Assembly (NCBI RefSeq): GCF_002127325.2
Contig: NC_035433.2
Location: 126,715,695-126,779,694 of the forward strand
Reading direction: 5' to 3'
DNA: 64,000 bases
Source: Helianthus annuus
Taxonomy: Eukaryota; Streptophyta; Magnoliopsida; Asterales; Asteraceae
Each line of letters starts with the position of its first letter. Position 1 is the first letter of the stretch. Positions 62,081 through 64,000 of the stretch are shown here, piece by piece. The notes under the pieces were generated by a model. That model had not been told where the DNA came from. It was given only the letters and a program-made list of their open reading frames with translations, and did not search any database. Made by a program: the position numbers and the translations under genes.

Positions 62081-62338
62081 TATCTCCAACATTAAACCCC
62101 ATCTACTATAAATCAACAACGGTGGATTTTTTGTATACATTATTATTTCACTTTTTTCAAATACATACACATTAATGGTATATCCTATATCATATCATAT
62201 GTCATATGTCATATATTGTAATATTGTAATGTAATACTAGGTGGACACCCGTTCAATGGACACGAGTACATCGTAAATATTAAATGTAAACCTACGTTTA
62301 TATGTAAAATATGATGTGAAATTATTTAATAAATTCAC
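62081..62338. other. Promoter region of the WD40 gene
   Basis: Weak TATA-like sequence on the minus strand (GATTTATAGTAG, near 62113) about 35 bp before the presumed transcript start. The segment 62180-62220 is a run of CATATCATATGTCATAT-type short repeats. No coding sequence. Confidence 0.4.
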
Positions 62339-62352
62339 ATTCGCATTATACT

Positions 62353-62730
62353 GCAGTAAGGTCTTAGGTGTATTTTAAGGAAGTAGGTTTTCTTATTCTT
62401 TTAAGTGACTTTACCGACGATTGGCTTCTTGTGTATATGCCCAAATGATGTTGTATGCTATTATACATGATTTACATTATACTGTGCCACTTTGATCACT
62501 TGCTTCGTATAGGTGACTTCTTTTTTCTATAGTCTATTTTTCTATATTCTTGGACTTGATGTGTTTGGTTTGGTTTGTTGTTCGTTTTGGAGCCGAAGGT
62601 CTCTTCTGGAAGCAGCCTCTCTATCCCTAGGGATAGAGACAAGGTCTGTCTACATCCCACCCTCCCCAGACCCTATGAGTAGCTTTACTATTTGTGGGGT
62701 TCACTGGGTATGGTTGTTGTTGTTGTTGTA
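62353..62730 (+). mobile_element. SINE-like element (Au/TS-type 3' domain)
   Basis: The 3' part from about 62592 contains GGTCTCTTCTGGAAGCAGCC, CTCTCTATCCCTAGGGATAG, GACAAGGTCTGTCTACATCC and CACCCTCCCCAGACCC, and ends in TGGGTATG(GTT)n. This series is the well-known 3' domain of Au-like plant SINEs. Near-identical 14-mers ATTCGCATTATACT (62339-62352) and ATTTGCATTATACT (62731-62744) may be the target-site duplication, giving a 378-bp unit, longer than usual. The core CATTATACT occurs a third time near 62473, so the left limit is uncertain. I did not recognise pol III boxes. Confidence 0.7.
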
Positions 62731-62744
62731 CATTTGCATTATAC

Positions 62745-63071
62745 TTAAGAATACATTAAACACATTTTCCCTTATTAACTTTGGACACAAGAGAAGCATA
62801 ACGAACCCACAAAAAATCTTTAATTTCGCTAACACAGAAAACACAGTAATTAAAAATATATTATCTAATACATCATTTAGTTTCAAACCAATATATTCCA
62901 AACCAACACTGTTCCAAACATAATGTAAAGACAATATGTCACCAATGCACAGACTTTCATTAAAACCAGTCTTATTTTTTGTTAAATTCATGATGAAAAA
63001 CCATATAAATGAAAAATACGAACACAAAACAATGTTTAAAATTTGGATTTTCAAAACAAACACATATGCCT
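62745..63071. other. Intergenic sequence
   Basis: A/T-rich, no gene or element recognised. Confidence 0.4.
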
Positions 63072-63128
63072 TTAGAAATATTCTCCTGTAAAAACCCCAG
63101 CATTTTCCAAAGCCGTTAGAACCTTCTC
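63072..63128 (-). other. Possible terminal exon, unidentified
   Basis: After a good acceptor (GTTTTTGCAG on the minus strand) 18 codons read EKVLTALENAGVFTGEYF and end in TAA (63074-63072). It could be the last exon of the minus-strand gene remnant that begins beyond 64000, but I do not recognise the peptide and it is not an obvious exportin-7 end. Confidence 0.3.
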
Positions 63129-63350
63129 CTGCAAAAACATGATAAAAAGGAGAAATAAAAGTATTTTAAAAAATTATTAGAACAATTATTATAAAAGATT
63201 CTGAAAATAGAAGTATGAGATCATACATAACTTTCTTCTAGCAATGATTAGTTATAACAGTCCTTAGCAAGATCAGCTGTTATAACCACTCCATAACCCT
63301 TTGAGAGGAAGCAACTTCAATTGAGAGGAATCATTGCAGTACATTCCTGC

Positions 63351-63665
63351 ATGAAAAACAAAATCGATAAATTTAGGGAAAATGGGTTTGAAAAATGATA
63401 ATCCAACAGTGGAGGATCTCATTCTACAGCTCCGATAAATGCAGGGATGTTCTCAAATAAAGGTTCCTAGATGTTTGAAGACCAACAAAGAACGACAAAT
63501 GTCTACAGTGCTACTTCTTTTGGACATTTGTCGGTCTTCAAACATCTAGGAAGCATTATTTAAAAACACACCTGAATTCATCGAAGCTGTAGAATGAGAT
63601 CCTCAACTATTGCGTTATCATCTTTCAACCACATTTTCCCTAAATTTATTAATTCTGTTTTTCAT
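63351..63665. repeat. Foldback repeat of 315 bp, intron-like
   Basis: The left arm (63351 to about 63505) is inverted at about 63522-63665 with roughly 85% identity by eye. Shared segments include AAATTTAGGGAAAATG, GAGGATCTCATTCTACAGCT and CCTAGATGTTTGAAGACC; the left arm has a 10-bp extra piece near 63485. On the minus strand the outer edges coincide with a GT (63667-63666) and an AG (63348-63347). See findings. Confidence 0.75.
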
Positions 63666-63723
63666 ACCTTCCAAAGCCACCTATCCGCCTCCAACTCAAT
63701 ACAAAAATTAAAATCTGAAGTAC

Positions 63724-64000
63724 CTCAGTGTAACACTTGAGGTTTGTTGCAATTTTTAAAACCATCACATTTAATGTCTGAAGATGATGTTGCAGTCCAA
63801 GCAGCTCAGATAGTCGCCCATAAAGCTCTTGCAATACAAATACAAGTTTTTTTTAATAAAATGCAGACTATAATTATAATAATAAAAATATGATTTTACC
63901 TTACAAGCAAGCGGAGGCTTGATCACCAACATAAGACTTTCTAAAGTTTTGGAAGAATGTCAAAATGGCCTGATCAAGTCTCCGCTTGCTTAGTTCACTA
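63724..64000 (-). pseudogene. Exportin-7-like gene fragment, decayed, running off the window
   Basis: Minus-strand segment 1 (64000 to about 63899) reads SKRRLDQAILTFFQNFRKSY then VGDQ. Segment 2 (about 63834-63724) reads LYGRLSELLGLQHHLQTLNV then KIATNLKCYTE before GTACTT. Both match neighbouring parts of exportin-7 (RAN-binding protein 16), a nuclear export receptor of the importin-beta family, in the right order with an intron-like gap. The end of segment 1 is replaced by an inverted copy of its own start (63906-63925 against 63971-63990), which breaks the frame and the expected splice junction. No further exportin-7 exons were recognised to the left. More of the gene may lie beyond 64000. 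Confidence 0.72.

Noticed and set aside
62513..62923. A 136-codon plus-strand frame
   Set aside because: It runs through the SINE 3' domain and its GTT tail; no protein similarity or conserved features.

Overview
This is plant nuclear DNA, most likely from the daisy family (Asteraceae). That assignment is an inference: the retrotransposon families (SIRE-type Copia with an extra ORF, Tekay-type and Athila-type Gypsy, and the 'putative gypsy type transposon' gene) look like those common in sunflower, lettuce and chrysanthemum relatives, and the two host genes are ordinary plant genes with GT-AG introns. There are no bacterial, organellar or viral genes.

About 54 kb (1-56180) is one nested stack of LTR retrotransposons that can be unpacked from target-site duplications (TSDs). 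The outermost layer is an old Gypsy-type remnant (LTR-like pieces at 1-1690 and 55814-56180, plus a decayed Transposase_28-type gene at 2515-4108). A RE1-like Copia element on the minus strand (4109-55573, TSD GTCTC) sits in the last visible exon of that gene. Two elements inserted into the Copia: a complete, very young 16-kb SIRE/Maximus-type Copia on the plus strand (4383-20377, TSD ATTAC) in its RNase H, and a Tekay/Del-type chromovirus on the minus strand (21867-53804, TSD GAATG, LTRs of 2.86 kb) between its integrase and reverse transcriptase. The Tekay element was itself hit twice: by an Athila-type element (25079-38374, TSD TGGAC) in the integrase/chromodomain junction and by a non-autonomous Athila-like element (39723-46814, no TSD, with a duplicated leader) in its RNase H.

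The SIRE element is the best preserved. Its LTRs differ by one base over 728 bp; it has a 1336-aa gag with two widely spaced zinc knuckles, a pol with one internal stop, and a 1088-aa third ORF in the position where other elements carry env-like genes. Its non-coding parts are packed with a short CTTCGA-type motif in both orientations and with repeated small hairpins. All other elements carry frameshifts and stops, many of the kind expected from decay of methylated cytosine.

The right end is host sequence. A complete WD40-repeat protein gene (minus strand, nine coding exons, 441 aa, 57538-61383) has a 5' UTR intron, one GC-AG intron and two DNA-transposon insertions in its introns (a MULE-type element at 59005-59427 ending 12 bp from a splice donor, and a hAT-type element at 60253-60929). 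Upstream lie a SINE-like 3' domain (about 62585-62730), an unusual intron-sized foldback (63351-63665) and a decayed exportin-7-like gene fragment (63724-64000) damaged by a local inverted duplication.
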